Below, in pieces: positions 20,886-32,507 of a stretch of 64,000 nt of DNA (positions within the stretch are counted from its first letter, which is position 1; every line of letters starts with the position of its first letter). Location of the stretch: NCBI GenBank assembly GCA_022813625.1, contig JAKLMB010000003.1:1728054-1792053 (forward strand). Reading direction: 5' to 3'. The notes under the pieces were generated by a model. The model did not search any database. It was not told the DNA's origin and was given only the letters and a program-made list of their open reading frames with translations. Made by a program: the position numbers and the translations under genes. Source of the DNA: Aaosphaeria pasadenensis. Taxonomy: Eukaryota; Ascomycota; Dothideomycetes; Pleosporales.

Positions 20886-22907
20886 GGGGGTTAGATTTAG
20901 AAGCTTCACCATAGAGCCTAGATAGTTCAAGCAATTCTGCCAAGGCGTCTCGGATTGATCGTGAGTACCTAAGTTGTCCATGTAATCATACCCGACAGGG
21001 GCCATCCCCTGAGATTTGGAATACGTTCGTTCGTAAAATCCGTAATAGTGAACGTTTTCTACTCGATCCCTTCTGGTTAGCGAACATGAGTTTTTGATAC
21101 CCCGAGGTCTAACAGTATGTTTTCTTTGACATGCTCACTTTGCGGCCGTTTTCGCTTCTTCGGTGTGAAGATACGTCTATGCTCGCCCAAACTGAGCCCA
21201 TCCAATATTCAAGACGATATTGGATATATGTGGAGCGAGTGACTACTCAGGAGTCATAATAGTCCCAAGCTTTGCCGTAGAACACAGATCTCAGGATCAA
21301 GAAAGCTCCACAACGAAGCACAAGCCGGAGAGACATTCCATCCCCATTTTCGATTTCGACCACATAGGAAGCATGCATCCATCTAGCGGTAAACTGCATC
21401 ATGAGTATGACTGACATCACGACCCGCAAGCCATAACAACCGTCTCGTTCGAAGTATACAACGGCCAAGAGATCGCATTGAGATCTCAGGGACTCCAACC
21501 AACCATCCCTCCCTCCCTATCACGAGTCACATTCCGCTACAAACCCGTCTTAAATCCGACAATTGACTCGCCGCTCGATCGATACAAGCATTTTCTTGCC
21601 CCCGGAAGGCGTGGAAACCGAACCCGAACGGGCGCGATCGTTTGAGTGACAGCTGCACGATGCCCACAGCTTCGATGGGAGCGGGCGGCTCTTCTGCGGC
21701 CAAGACATTTTCCCGATGAAACAATAGATTCTTCGGTCCGGATGAGGCTCTCTCCCTTCTTTACGCATGCAATGTCAGTTGGTCGTGCGGGTGGGTGGTG
21801 GGCCGTGGCGGTCTGAGATGCTTAGTGCGTTGCCGAGAAACGGCATGGGACGACGACGGGGCGCCCTAAACGGTGCGCTCAATCAGTAATCTGTTAAGCC
21901 GTGTCGTGTGTACCTGGGTGTCGGTAAGCTGAGGTCTGGTGATAATGGGTAGAAATTCTATGATGGGTTGGGATTGTGCTCAATTGTTCTCTATGGGCGA
22001 GATTTTGAACGTTGGTGCTTGAGGGGGAAGACAATGGAGAGGGCCTTCTATCTGGTCTGGTATGTGATCTCATGAATATGATTGAGATGCATCGCCCTTC
22101 ATTTCCATAGGGATGGGATAACATGTCCATGTTGTAGTAATAGGACCCAGCGAAATGGGCGAAGTAAACAATATCCTCATCAATGCGATTCGTTCCACTC
22201 CACTTCGAAAGGTTAGCAAAGTGTGACAAACCAGCGCCTCGTGAGATCGCACGGATGTTTCATTGGAGGAAGAACAGTTTCTTTAACAATATGAAACAAC
22301 GTGGTGGGAGAAAGAAAGATACAGTAGAGCAGGGGGATGTTTTGGGTATGGATCTAGTGGTCCCGCTTTAGCTTTCGCCTATCGGTTTCTACCGAATTTA
22401 GGGGGGCGTACAGAACGTTGAAGACATGAAATGACTTTTATGATCCATGCACATGTGAGGATCCTGGTAAGGTAGAAGATATGACATGGGGCGTCCTTTG
22501 TGTAGTCCTAGTTTTGCATGTATGATTCTCCTTTCAGCCCTTTTGCCAAGGCTCATCTTAAAATGTCAGTTGTTTGGACCCACAGATGCCTTACACTGTG
22601 TAATTAAAAGTCCAAGCGTCGGAAGAATTGGCTGGAAAGGGCATTTCTCCGATATCATGATGGTGCTTCTCGATGTCCAGGATGTCGTGGAGTGGTTCGA
22701 CGAAGAGGAAATACATAAAGAGAGCAGGATATCAGCAGTTTTCAAACCATCCAACAACGTTCACTTTCTCAACACATTCGCTCACATTCATTCGTTTGAC
22801 TTGCTCGACGCAATCACATTCTTTTTTGAACCTTTTCAATCAATCAATTCAATTCAACTCTCACTTCTTCAACTCACCACCGGTACTTACCACCAAACAT
22901 CATCAAA
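20886..22907. other. 2-kb intergenic region before PL3, with a possible coding relic
   Basis: Apart from the weak relic at 21220-21645 no gene is supported. Frames between 21890 and 22900 are short and match nothing. The last ~170 bp before 22908 are a pyrimidine- and TCA-rich leader typical of a secreted-enzyme gene. Confidence 0.5.
21220..21645 (+). pseudogene. Possible unidentified coding relic, one frame interrupted by TGA
   Basis: A single plus frame runs from an ATG at 21220 to a stop at about 21645. It has one internal TGA at 21412-21414, so about 140 codons are open on both sides of one stop. The downstream half (VSFEVYNGQEIALRSQGLQP and onward) has protein-like composition. I recognise no family. 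It may be a decayed gene or a chance frame. Confidence 0.2.
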
Positions 22908-23746
22908 ATGAAGTTCACCATCGCCGCCGCTGTCTTGGCCCTCGTTGCCCCCATCGCCGCCTCCCCAGCTGAGGTCAGCTCTGCCAGCTTCTTCGAGCAC
23001 TTCCAGAAGCGTGCTTCTTTCCCCGTTCCCACTTCCAAGGGAAGCGTCACCTACAAGAAGGTCCAGCCTGTCAAGGGTGTCTTCGATGGTGGCATGAAGA
23101 CCTACGGCCGTGGTGTCAAGTGCACTGGCCAGAAGGAGGGTGGCGACGCTGACGCTGTCTTCCTCCTCGAGGACGGTGCCACTCTCAAGAACGCCATCAT
23201 TGGAAAGGACCAGATCGAGGGTGTCCATTGCAAGGGTAGCTGCACCATCCAGAACGTCTGGTGGGTCGATGTCTGCGAGGGTAAGTGACTGATCACCATT
23301 ACAAACCATGAAGCCAACCCATTTACTAACGCACGCTCTTTCTAGACGCTCTCTCCCTCAAGGGTGACGGTAACGCCAGCGTCATTGGTGGTGGCGCCCA
23401 GTCCGCCGAGGACAAGGTCATCCAGCACAACGGAAAGGGAACGGTCACCATTGACGGCTTCACCGTCATGGACTTCGGCAAGCTCTACCGCGCCTGCGGT
23501 AACTGCAAGAACAGCGTTGCTCGCCAGGTCGTCATCAAGAACGTCAAGGCCTTCAACGGCAAGGTCCTCGCCGGCATCAACCCCAACTTCGGCGACAAGG
23601 CTACCATCAGCGGAACCTGCGCCTCCAGCGTCAAGACCATCTGCGAGGAGTTCAAGGGCACCAAGCCCGGCTCCGAGCCCAAGTCTGTCTCCAAGGGCCC
23701 CTCCAACAACTGCAAGTACACCGCCTCCCAGATCAAGACTTGCTAG
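22908..23746 (+). CDS. Secreted pectate lyase, polysaccharide lyase family 3
   Basis: Exons are 22908-23280 and 23346-23746, giving 257 aa. The first ~19 residues are a signal peptide. A short propeptide ends at the dibasic KR (34-35), a likely Kex2 site. The mature part shows the PL3 pattern: FPVPTSKGSVTY, AVFLLEDGATLKNAIIGKDQ, EGVHCKGSCTIQNVWWVDVC, ALSLKGDG, VMDFGKLYRACGNCKN and many disulphide cysteines. PL3 enzymes cleave de-esterified pectin by Ca-dependent beta-elimination, from a parallel beta-helix fold. The size matches the usual 230-260 aa. It is the third plant-polysaccharide enzyme within 10 kb, suggesting a plant-associated or litter-degrading lifestyle. Confidence 0.95.
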
Positions 23747-24481
23747 ATGGATATCTCTCCGCGTACGACTTATGAAAGTGAACGTACGCCGTCAGAGGGA
23801 GGAAGGTCGAAGGGCCTTCAGGGGACTATTTGAGTCAGTGAGAAGTTCGTGACGAGTTTTATTGTTCTTGTACATATCTATTATTCTGTCATGGAGACAT
23901 AAAATCCGCACATGCAGTGCATGTAAATACATCATGACTGAGCACTTTGCTCATAAAATTGCGACTTGCCAATGCAGTGACATGTGTAGTCCATTCAGAA
24001 TAAGGCCAATGCGGTACTTGCCCCACATTGCAGTTAAGCATAAAATTCGATACCAATGAGTTAATTTGGACGTGTCAGTTCGTATATCTTTGAGTGTCTC
24101 AAAATTCATAAATTTCTTCACAACAATAAGCGTAATTGGCATATGAAGCTAGCAGCCGTGAAAAAGTGTGTTGATGCCTCAAGATGCGAGCTAAGATCAA
24201 GGTCATTGCACCTGTACCCAAAATGATGCTATCATATGCGAATAATGGGGATGGGCTCATCAATTCTAGCTTTTCTCTGAAAAATTCGTCAATCATCGAT
24301 GTTGTCTTGTTCTTTGTGAGAAGACAGATGGTGAGCGGATGGTGGTGATGATGGGCCCAGAAGGTATGACGCGGTGTCATGTGACCGCATGACCGCCAGA
24401 TCTTGGCATCGATATTTACCTATGCGGAGCAGGTCCCATCGACATTTGCCGGAGTCTTTGCATTCCTACAACAAGACCGTT
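23747..24481. other. Intergenic region between PL3 and XAP5
   Basis: This 735-bp region is moderately AT-rich with no supported gene. It presumably contains the PL3 3' end and the XAP5 promoter. Confidence 0.5.
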
Positions 24482-25699
24482 ATGAGCAATCCGGAGGGCT
24501 CAAACGCCCGCTTTACCTCGCAGGCTGCGACGGCCGAGGATTTACTTAAGGAGCAGACAGTCGGACTCGTGAACCTCAGCGATTTCCGCAAAAGGCGGGC
24601 CGAAGCTCTCGAGCTCAAAGAGAGAGAAGGCAGCACGGGAGATTCGGGCGCCGGAACGCCTCGCGACGGGTATCTATCACCTTTGGAATATGAATCCTCC
24701 GACTTTGAATGCTAATTTGAAAAGTACAGTGCCTCTACTCCCCAGCCTCTGATCAAGAAAAAGAAGAAGCGAAAAATCGCCGCGAAAGGAAAGCTCTCGT
24801 TCGGAGACGACGAAGACGATGCCGATGGAGGAGGAGACTCTGGTGCTGTATCGACAGCCAATGCCAGTCCCCGCGGAACGACACCCGCAGACTCGTCCGC
24901 GGTGAACTCTGAGAGCGAGGTCAGGATCCCAAGAAAGAAGCTGAATGCCAATGCGAACGTGGGAATGAAACCGCGCGTAATGACTAAGGCTGCACTCGCC
25001 CGTGAAGCGGAGCAAGCAGAGACCGCACGGAAGGAATTCATAGCGATGCGGAAGGTCGTAAAGGCGACTGAGATAGTCATACCCTTCGTGTTTTACGACG
25101 GTACCAATGTCCCCGGCGGCCGTTGCCGGGTCAAGAAAGGCGATCACATCTGGCTTTTCCTTGATAAGGCGAGGAAAGTCGGTGCTGAGCTAGGCGTTGG
25201 TGGTGACAAGAGCAGACGGGATTGGGCAAGGGTTAGCGTTGACGACTTGATGCTCGTGAGAGATCAAGTTATTTTACCTCATGTAAGTGTGTCAGTACCG
25301 AAGTCGCCTGGGTCAATCGGCTCACACATCGTTTAGCATTATGAGTTTTATCACTTCTTGTTCAACAAGGTCGTGGGGTTCAATGGCCCGATCTTCAGCT
25401 ACTCGGCAGAGCCAACAAAGGCCTCTCCAGATGCAGCTGAATTGGAAGCCTCGGAAGCGCCCGACTTCAACCCGCTTGATCGGCGGGATAAGACCAGGGA
25501 CAAGGCGGCTCAAATTCCGGATGTCGATCTCGAAGGCCACGACGACGATCCGACGGTGACCAAAGTGGTCGATCGAAGGTGGTACGAGAGAAACAAACAC
25601 ATTTATCCGGCAAGCGTTTGGACGGAGTACAACCCGGAACAAGACCTGTCCAAGACGCAGCGTAAAGACACTGAAGGCAATGCATTCTTCTTCTCGTGA
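24482..25699 (+). CDS. XAP5/FAM50 family nuclear protein
   Basis: Exons are 24482-24669, 24730-25282 and 25337-25699, giving 367 aa (human FAM50A has 339). The N-terminus has the fungal family signature RFTSQAATAEDLLKEQTVGL followed by DFRKRRAE. A basic KKKKKRK stretch follows. The conserved C-terminal half includes VIPFVFYDGTNVPGGRCRVK, KGDHIWLFL, DDLMLVRDQVILPHHYEFYH and DRRWYERNKHIYPASVWTEY. XAP5 proteins are nuclear and linked to the spliceosome and chromatin (XCT in plants). The first intron ends at the CAG of AAAAGTACAG. The nearer AAAG would break the frame. Upstream in-frame Met codons back to about 24374 are possible, but 24482 gives the conserved start. Confidence 0.92.
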
Positions 25700-28358
25700 G
25701 GGTTGGCATCTCTTCTGAAAGCTCAGAGATGCCACGAATGTGATCCTGGCCCAGGTGGTTCGGGAAGACTGACACTCCTGGATTATCAGTGGTGGATGGG
25801 TGAAAGCTAAAGGGTCCCATATACCCCGCACCTTTCCCACGCCCAGTGGAGAATGCAGATGGCTTCTGCATTCTTGCCAACTTGTGCTGCAAGCCAGGTA
25901 CCTCTACACCTAACCATGAATGGACAAAGCTTGAGCACGAGTGTGGAGCTGGAATCGGTGTGCGAGCGGACGTAGAGTTACAAGGGTAGTCCAAAAAAAG
26001 CTTAGCGAGGGATTCGTGAATAATCAATCCATGATTGCAAAATGTTGCTGTCCGTAACTAGTAGTTTTGCGTTGTGAAATAGCCGTGCTAACATCTGGAA
26101 TGAGGAACAGGTGTCCACCCGACAGTTGTAGAGCAGTAGGGACAATTGCTTGTCTGATTTACCGAACAACGTCTTACAGTAGGGCTCCAACGAAAGATTG
26201 CATGGCAGAGGGAGAGCCAAGGAAGTTCAAGGCGTTCACAAAGTAGACCCTGACTATCTTTCTTGTACCTTGTTCCGTCCGAGCATGGTGGAGAACATTA
26301 TTGACGAATGATGGACCGGGCAAAAGTGGCAGTTGGTCGTGTGAGCAGTTGCCACAAAAAAGCAAGCGGCGATACTTGTATAGGAGCAACAAACGAGTAA
26401 GCTGCAGGACGGAGTGATGTACATAATGTGTATGGATGGATAGGTGCATCCTGTCAATGTCATTCACAGTTAGTTAATATGGTACCCTTTGAAAGCGCCT
26501 GCATCTAGAGCCCACGCATACTCAGCAATACACGTCACAAGTACCAGTTCATTTGTTACTTGTAATACTGCGGTGAGTTGGTCGTGGGTTAGTTACCTAG
26601 GTACCTAGTTATGGCCGCCGTGACACCGCAACACCGCCAGACCTACCCTCCTGACCTCGCGAACGACGGAACAGAGTTTTCGCCTACATCTGGCCTTTAT
26701 TGGACGTCACGACCATGTGACTGAACGCATGGGACATCCGCTTGTTTGGAAAAAGGAAAGTAAAAGGATGGGGGAAAAAGAAGGGTCTTCTTGTGGGCAT
26801 ACAACACACGCCGTCTCTGACCGAATGGCGAGTACATTGCACTACGCATGCCCTACGTTTCTGCTTGTGACGTTACGCAGGGTCCAGTTCGTGCATTAGG
26901 TACATCCTACAAGTACGGAGTACATAAGGTACATACATGTGACGACTGGGTTTACTGTTTACTACCTACTATTAGTTTTATCACCATCCAACTGTATACA
27001 CCGTAAATATTACTCTGAGCACCCAGGAACGGCCAGTTGCAGCGACCTTGACAATGCATAGATAGTAGTCTCCTGCAAGTCTGCAAGGCGGCCACAGACT
27101 GATGTAACTGGACATGATAGAGCTCCAGGGGTGTGATTGCCGATGCGGACCGCCAATGATTAGTTGATCCCACCAAACCCGACCGTTTTGATGCTGTGAA
27201 TGGAATACTAGAACCAGAGGAGACTAGACAGGGCAAGACAAGACCCATAAGTTAATCATATGCTTGATGATGAATGCTTGCTTTCTGGAAGGGGGGGAAG
27301 GGGAAACGAACGGGGCGGCGCCCCATCCATCATTCATAAGCGAGCCCGGCGCAGAAAATCATGGACGTTGGAATTAATAGATAAATAGATCGCATGCAAG
27401 TCTGGAGAAGATTCACAAGCGGGATCCAGCTTTTCTTCTTCTTCTTTTGTGCCGTTACCCATTGCCCCATATTATCCACCCAATTTTATATCTGTACTAT
27501 ATAAAGGTCCCAATCTGATCCATGTCCGTATCGGCTTGCGTCATCGGTCGCGAAAAATAAGGAAGAAAGGCAGAAGAACTTTAAGAAACACTTCTAGCTT
27601 TTGCACCAAACCTTCTAGGAGCAAGAGTTAGAAAGGAAAACATCGTGGTAGTGCCCCTACCTTCGTATACATTCCTTATTCCCACCATCTATTCTGCCTC
27701 AATCGTCAGAAGACATCGTTCTCCATCCACTCTTCCCACTCTTTTCACCTCTTCTACTGTTACCAAGTACCTATCAGACGCGCGCTGTCTCCCGGAAACA
27801 TCGCCAAAAACGCCAGCGCCCACGCCTTAAGCCCCCAGTGTGCTGCCCCATCCCTCCTTCATCCTCATCTTCCCCTTCACACCCCACCCTGTTGCCCTAT
27901 CATCCACCTACCTATACCTACTACTCGTCCTGGTTGTTTATTCCCACTCACTACTCCCTTGCACTCGCAGCCGCTAATCATTCCATAACCATCATGCAGG
28001 CGTGCAGCAAGTCGTTCTGTTCCACCCGCCGCGTGCGCAACCCTCCAATGACATCCGACCTCTCGCCCACACCCTCCATATAGCTTCATCAACGCAAACT
28101 CCCGCCATCAACCACCGTGTGCGTCCCATGGCACATAGCATACATATCTGACACTTCCTCTTTGTTCCGATCCATTGCCATTCATTTATCTTCCTCACGC
28201 CCGCCGTTGTTGCGCCTGGCAATTCCTCCTCTGGCCCCGCGCCACCTACCTCAAAGCAGATAGCTATAGCTACAGCTCCCTGCCTTGGCTAGTGGCTTTC
28301 TTTGAGTATAGTGCCAACCCAGATATCCCTACCCACCATTCCTTAATTCCTGGAAGTC
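25700..28358. other. 2.7-kb intergenic region and long leader of PHO81
   Basis: No gene is supported on either strand. At 26593-26610 there is a CCTAGGTACCTAG element, and at 26913-26923 GTACGGAGTAC. From about 27640 the plus strand is strongly pyrimidine-rich (TCC, CCA repeats), typical of a long fungal 5' leader. Several short ATG-initiated frames in it could be upstream ORFs of the PHO81 gene. Confidence 0.5.
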
Positions 28359-31300
28359 ATGAAGTTTGGCCACAACCTTCCCCGAAACCAGGTCCCGGAG
28401 TGGGCGTCATCTTACATCGACTACAAAGGCCTCAAGAAGCTGATCAAACTTGCCTCTCAATCTGTTCGGGATGGCCTTGACCCCGATTTGACGGGTGAGT
28501 TGCATTACGCCATACCCTTTAATATTTCTTTGTCCGAAAACACTCGAGCTAATTGTGAAACACAGCATTCTTCTTTGCGCTCGATCGCAATCTTGAAGAT
28601 GTAGACAGCTTCTACAACAAAAAGTACGCTGAGTCGGCGCGTCGTCTAAAGCTACTCCATGGCCGCTATGGACGCACTGCCAACGGTCCTGACGGCCTGG
28701 ACAAAGATGAAGTCCAGGACCTCATGGCTGCTCTCCTCGAGCTTCGCAGTCACCTGAGGAAGCTACAATGGTATGGAGAAGTCAATCGCCGCGGGTTCAT
28801 CAAAATCACCAAGAAATTGGACAAGAAAGTCCCCGTCGTTTGTATGCAGCAACGCTATCTAGCTTCGAAAGTCGACCCGAAAGCGTTTGCCCATAATTTG
28901 CCTCTGACTCAAGACATGCGGGCACTCAATGAGTGGCTTTCAAAATTGAGTGAGGCAAAGACGTTCGACGATTCCGGATCCACGCATTCCACATCTTCCT
29001 TGAGCCGAATACCAGGCAGGGCTCTGAATCTATCTCCTAGCACGCTCGACGCTGCTGATGTTGCTCTCCGCAATGACGAGTCCCAAGCCCTTGCTACCAT
29101 TCTTGAAGATGTTACTCGTACTCACGAGGCAAGCGCTGCTCCATACCAGCAGCTCTTACTCAACTTCCTGCAAAGGGCGATATCTTGCCGGTCAAAGTCG
29201 TGCATTGACCGGTTACTGCAGGACATTACATCCTTGGAAGAGGATGATGACATCAATAAGCGCAACTGCATTCATCGCCTTGTCATCAATATCGGCAGAT
29301 CCAAGAGTGGAGAATTTCTCGGAGTCGATGGGAACCCGATGCAGATGCTCCCCGAAAAGCCGCAATTCATCGTCCCAGCAGCGCAACCGGTCAAGGGACC
29401 TCCAAGTACCGTGAATGAACTCGAGCTTACCCAGCTACTATCTCGGGATGATGAATCTGTCCAATTGCTCGCCTATCTTTTGGATAATCTTCGCCCGCAG
29501 CAGCGTTCATCACTCATATCACGTGACTCATATGGCCGACTACCACTACACTACGCGGCCCAGTACGGTTTCGTCATCATCTGTGAGCTTGTCATCAAGC
29601 ATATGCAGGAATGGGGACAGTTTGATATTACTGAAGGGATCGACTCTCCGTTGTGGCAGGACTTGGAGGGTTATGCGCCGCTCCACCTCAGCGTCATCGG
29701 AGGTCATCCTCTTACAACTAAAACTCTGCTCCAGGCTGGAAAACAACCTAGTGACGCCGATGGACAGGCACATCTTCGACAGAAGAATCCCCAATCCGGT
29801 GCCGTACTTTCCTTGGCAACTCAGTCCAATTTTGTCTCCATTGTTCAGCTTTTGGTCGACGCAGGCGTTGATGCCAACTACCAAGATGAGCAGGGTGAGA
29901 CGGCATTGCATGTCGCTGCCCGATTTGGTCATGACCAGTGCGCCAAGATTCTCTTAGAGGGTTCCCCCTTCAATCCCACGGTGATTGACACTCCGGAGAA
30001 GACATTTGGTTGGACGCCGTTGTTCATAGCATGCGTTGACGGTCACCTTTCCATCGTGGAGCTTCTTGTCAATGCGGGAGCAGACACAGAGCGCTTCGAT
30101 CTCTCAGGCTGGACCGCGAAAGAACATGCTGCACTTCGAGGACACCTAGACATTGTACAGCGCCTAGTTGAGATCGTCCCCAAGGCTAAGTCTCCAGCTG
30201 TCGGAACGCCCACATTGCTTTCAGGCTCTCCACCACAAACCTCGTCGTTGGAGGAACGCCGATCCAAGAATCTGACAAGAGAGAATTCTTCGACCACCCA
30301 AAGGCAGCCTGAACCGCTTAAGTCATTTGGTCACCGTTTCCTCGTGAACGAGACCATGGTATTAGTCAGTCTCGGCTCCATGGATACAAGGAAGAACATA
30401 CCAGCTGTTAAGCTTGACGACATTCCATTAGCAGATGCCCATGCTACACAATTGGATACAGCACTCTCCGTCGTTGTTTCGGCATCCGGTGCTACTGGAG
30501 AGCCTACTGTCATCGATCTTCCTGTAGAGGAGAACATCTGCACCGAGCCCATCACGTTTAAGACCCTTGATGCGACGAAGGTGAAGCTTCTTTTCGACAT
30601 TGTCCCCACGTATGCAGGATCACATGACCGCATTGTCGGACGAGGCGTGGCTCTGTTGTCCACAATCAAAACGAGCATCGGCTCGCAGCGCATCTCGCTA
30701 CAGGGCGACGTCAAGGTACCCATCGTGGCAGCATCTACTCTGGATGTCATCGGCTCGGTGAACTTCAATTTCCTAATCATAACACCCTTCTCTCATCCAA
30801 ATATGTCTATAACACAGCAACATATGTACTGGAAGAAGATCACATCTACAAAACTTATTGGACACCGTGGATTGGGCAAGAACACTGGGTCGAGAAAGTC
30901 ATTGCAGCTCGGAGAGAACACCATAAGTTCTTTCATCGCTGCCGCGAATCTGGGAGCCGAGTACGTGGAATTCGATGTTCAACTTACGAAGGACCTTGTG
31001 CCTGTCATCTACCACGACTTCCTAGTCAGCGAGACAGGCATCGACGCACCCGTGCACACCCTCACACTCGAGCAATTCCTGCACGTTAGTGACGGCCAGA
31101 CCCCACGACGAAATAGGTCCACATCTCCAAATGCAAACGGCAACGGGGGTGATGGGGATTCCCAGGGTCAACGCAGGCCGCGAGCGTATTCCGTGGACAA
31201 CTCGGAACACAAGAACATTCACAACGAACACCAACTCCAGATCTCAGAGCGCATGAAGCACACTCGTGACTACAAGCTGAAAGGCTTCAAAGGCAACGTC

Positions 31301-32089
31301 CGTGGTAACTCGATCCAAGAGCGCTTCACCACCTTGGAAGAGATGTTCAAGCGGCTTCCGGAATCTACCGGCTTCAACATTGAAATGAGTAAGTCGTTCA
31401 TCTAGCATTTGAATACATGCTTCTCTTACTAACTACCCAACAGAGTACCCCATGCTCCACGAGTCCGTCGAACATGACATGGACCAATACGCCGTCGAGC
31501 TCAACTCCTTCGTCGACACGGTCCTCAAAACCGTCTACGACCTCGCCGGCAACCGCAACATCATCCTCTCCTCCTTCAACCCGGACATCTGCCTCATGCT
31601 CTCCTTCAAGCAGCCCGCGATCCCCATCCTCTTCCTCACCGACGCAGGCACCTCGCCTGTCGGCGATGTCCGCGCCTCCAGCCTCCAGGAAGCCATCCGC
31701 TTCGCGAGTCGCTGGAACCTCCTCGGCGTCGTCAGTGCCGCCGAGCCGCTCGTGCATTGCCCAAGACTCGTCAAGGTGGTTAAGGAGAGCGGGTTGGTGT
31801 GCGTCAGCTACGGCACGCTGAATAATGAGGAGTCGAATGTTAATGTAAGTCAAACTTCCCTTTCCATCTTCCTCCACAGGACAGGGTTTTTCTAATGTTG
31901 GCGGTGTAGATTCAACGAGCGCAAGGTATCGACGCAGTCATCGCAGACAGCGTGCTCAAGATCAGAAAAGGTCTCACGAGCTCGGGCGAGAAGGCGAAGG
32001 CCGAGTTGGCAGATGATCTGGCGGCCGCGGCTAACGGACTGTCGTTGGAGGCGCCTGCCGCCGCTGCAGTCGCTGCTGGTGGTCAGTAA
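28359..32089 (+). CDS. pho81: PHO81/NUC-2-type phosphate-sensing CDK inhibitor (SPX-ankyrin-GDPD)
   Basis: Exons are 28359-28494, 28566-31388, 31444-31844 and 31910-32089, giving 1179 aa, matching yeast Pho81 (1178). The SPX domain is N-terminal (MKFGHNLPRNQVPEWASSYI, then YKGLKKLIK), and binds inositol pyrophosphates in this family. Ankyrin repeats span about residues 364-580 (DSYGRLPLHYAAQYGF, QGETALHVAARFGHDQCAKI, GWTPLFIACVDGHLSIVELL). The C-terminal glycerophosphodiester phosphodiesterase-like domain starts near residue 808 with IGHRGLGKN and continues ENTISSF, EYVEFDVQLTKD and IYHDF, so the HRG, ExD and H positions are kept. Pho81/NUC-2 inhibits the Pho80-Pho85-type kinase under phosphate starvation. 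A typical CDK-inhibitor segment cannot be delimited by eye. Confidence 0.95.
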
Positions 32090-32507
32090 TTGAAGAGATT
32101 CTTTCGTGAACCCAACTGCGAATTCTTTATTATGGTTATGACGGGTGACACTCAGTTACTCAGTGTAAATAGCATAGGATGGATGGATTCGACACATCCA
32201 CCGGCATCTTGTTTTTCGGAAACAGTCACAGGGTTGAAGTGCTCAACGGAAGCATACCAATGTCTTTGTTTTTCAGGCCCCTTCAACACGGGCCCTTCCC
32301 ACCAAATCTAGTGAAAAGATAAATCGATGGATGGATGATGAGAGGTGCTGATTTTGGTGCTCATTACACGCTACTTTTGACTACCTATAATGGTGATGTG
32401 ATGCTGTACCCTTTCCAATACTGAAGTGGCAGTCCGAACCCGTCCAAGATGAGAAGTTATTTTATTTTGGAGTCATATAGGACTTATTCTCCCCCTTCCA
32501 TCGAGCC
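32090..32507. other. Convergent intergenic region between PHO81 and CWF19
   Basis: This 418-bp stretch lies between two 3' ends. No gene or repeat is supported. Confidence 0.5.

Noticed and set aside
22486..22911. 141-codon plus-strand frame overlapping the PL3 start
   Set aside because: It has no recognised domain and ends four bases into the pectate lyase gene. It lies in the PL3 promoter and leader.
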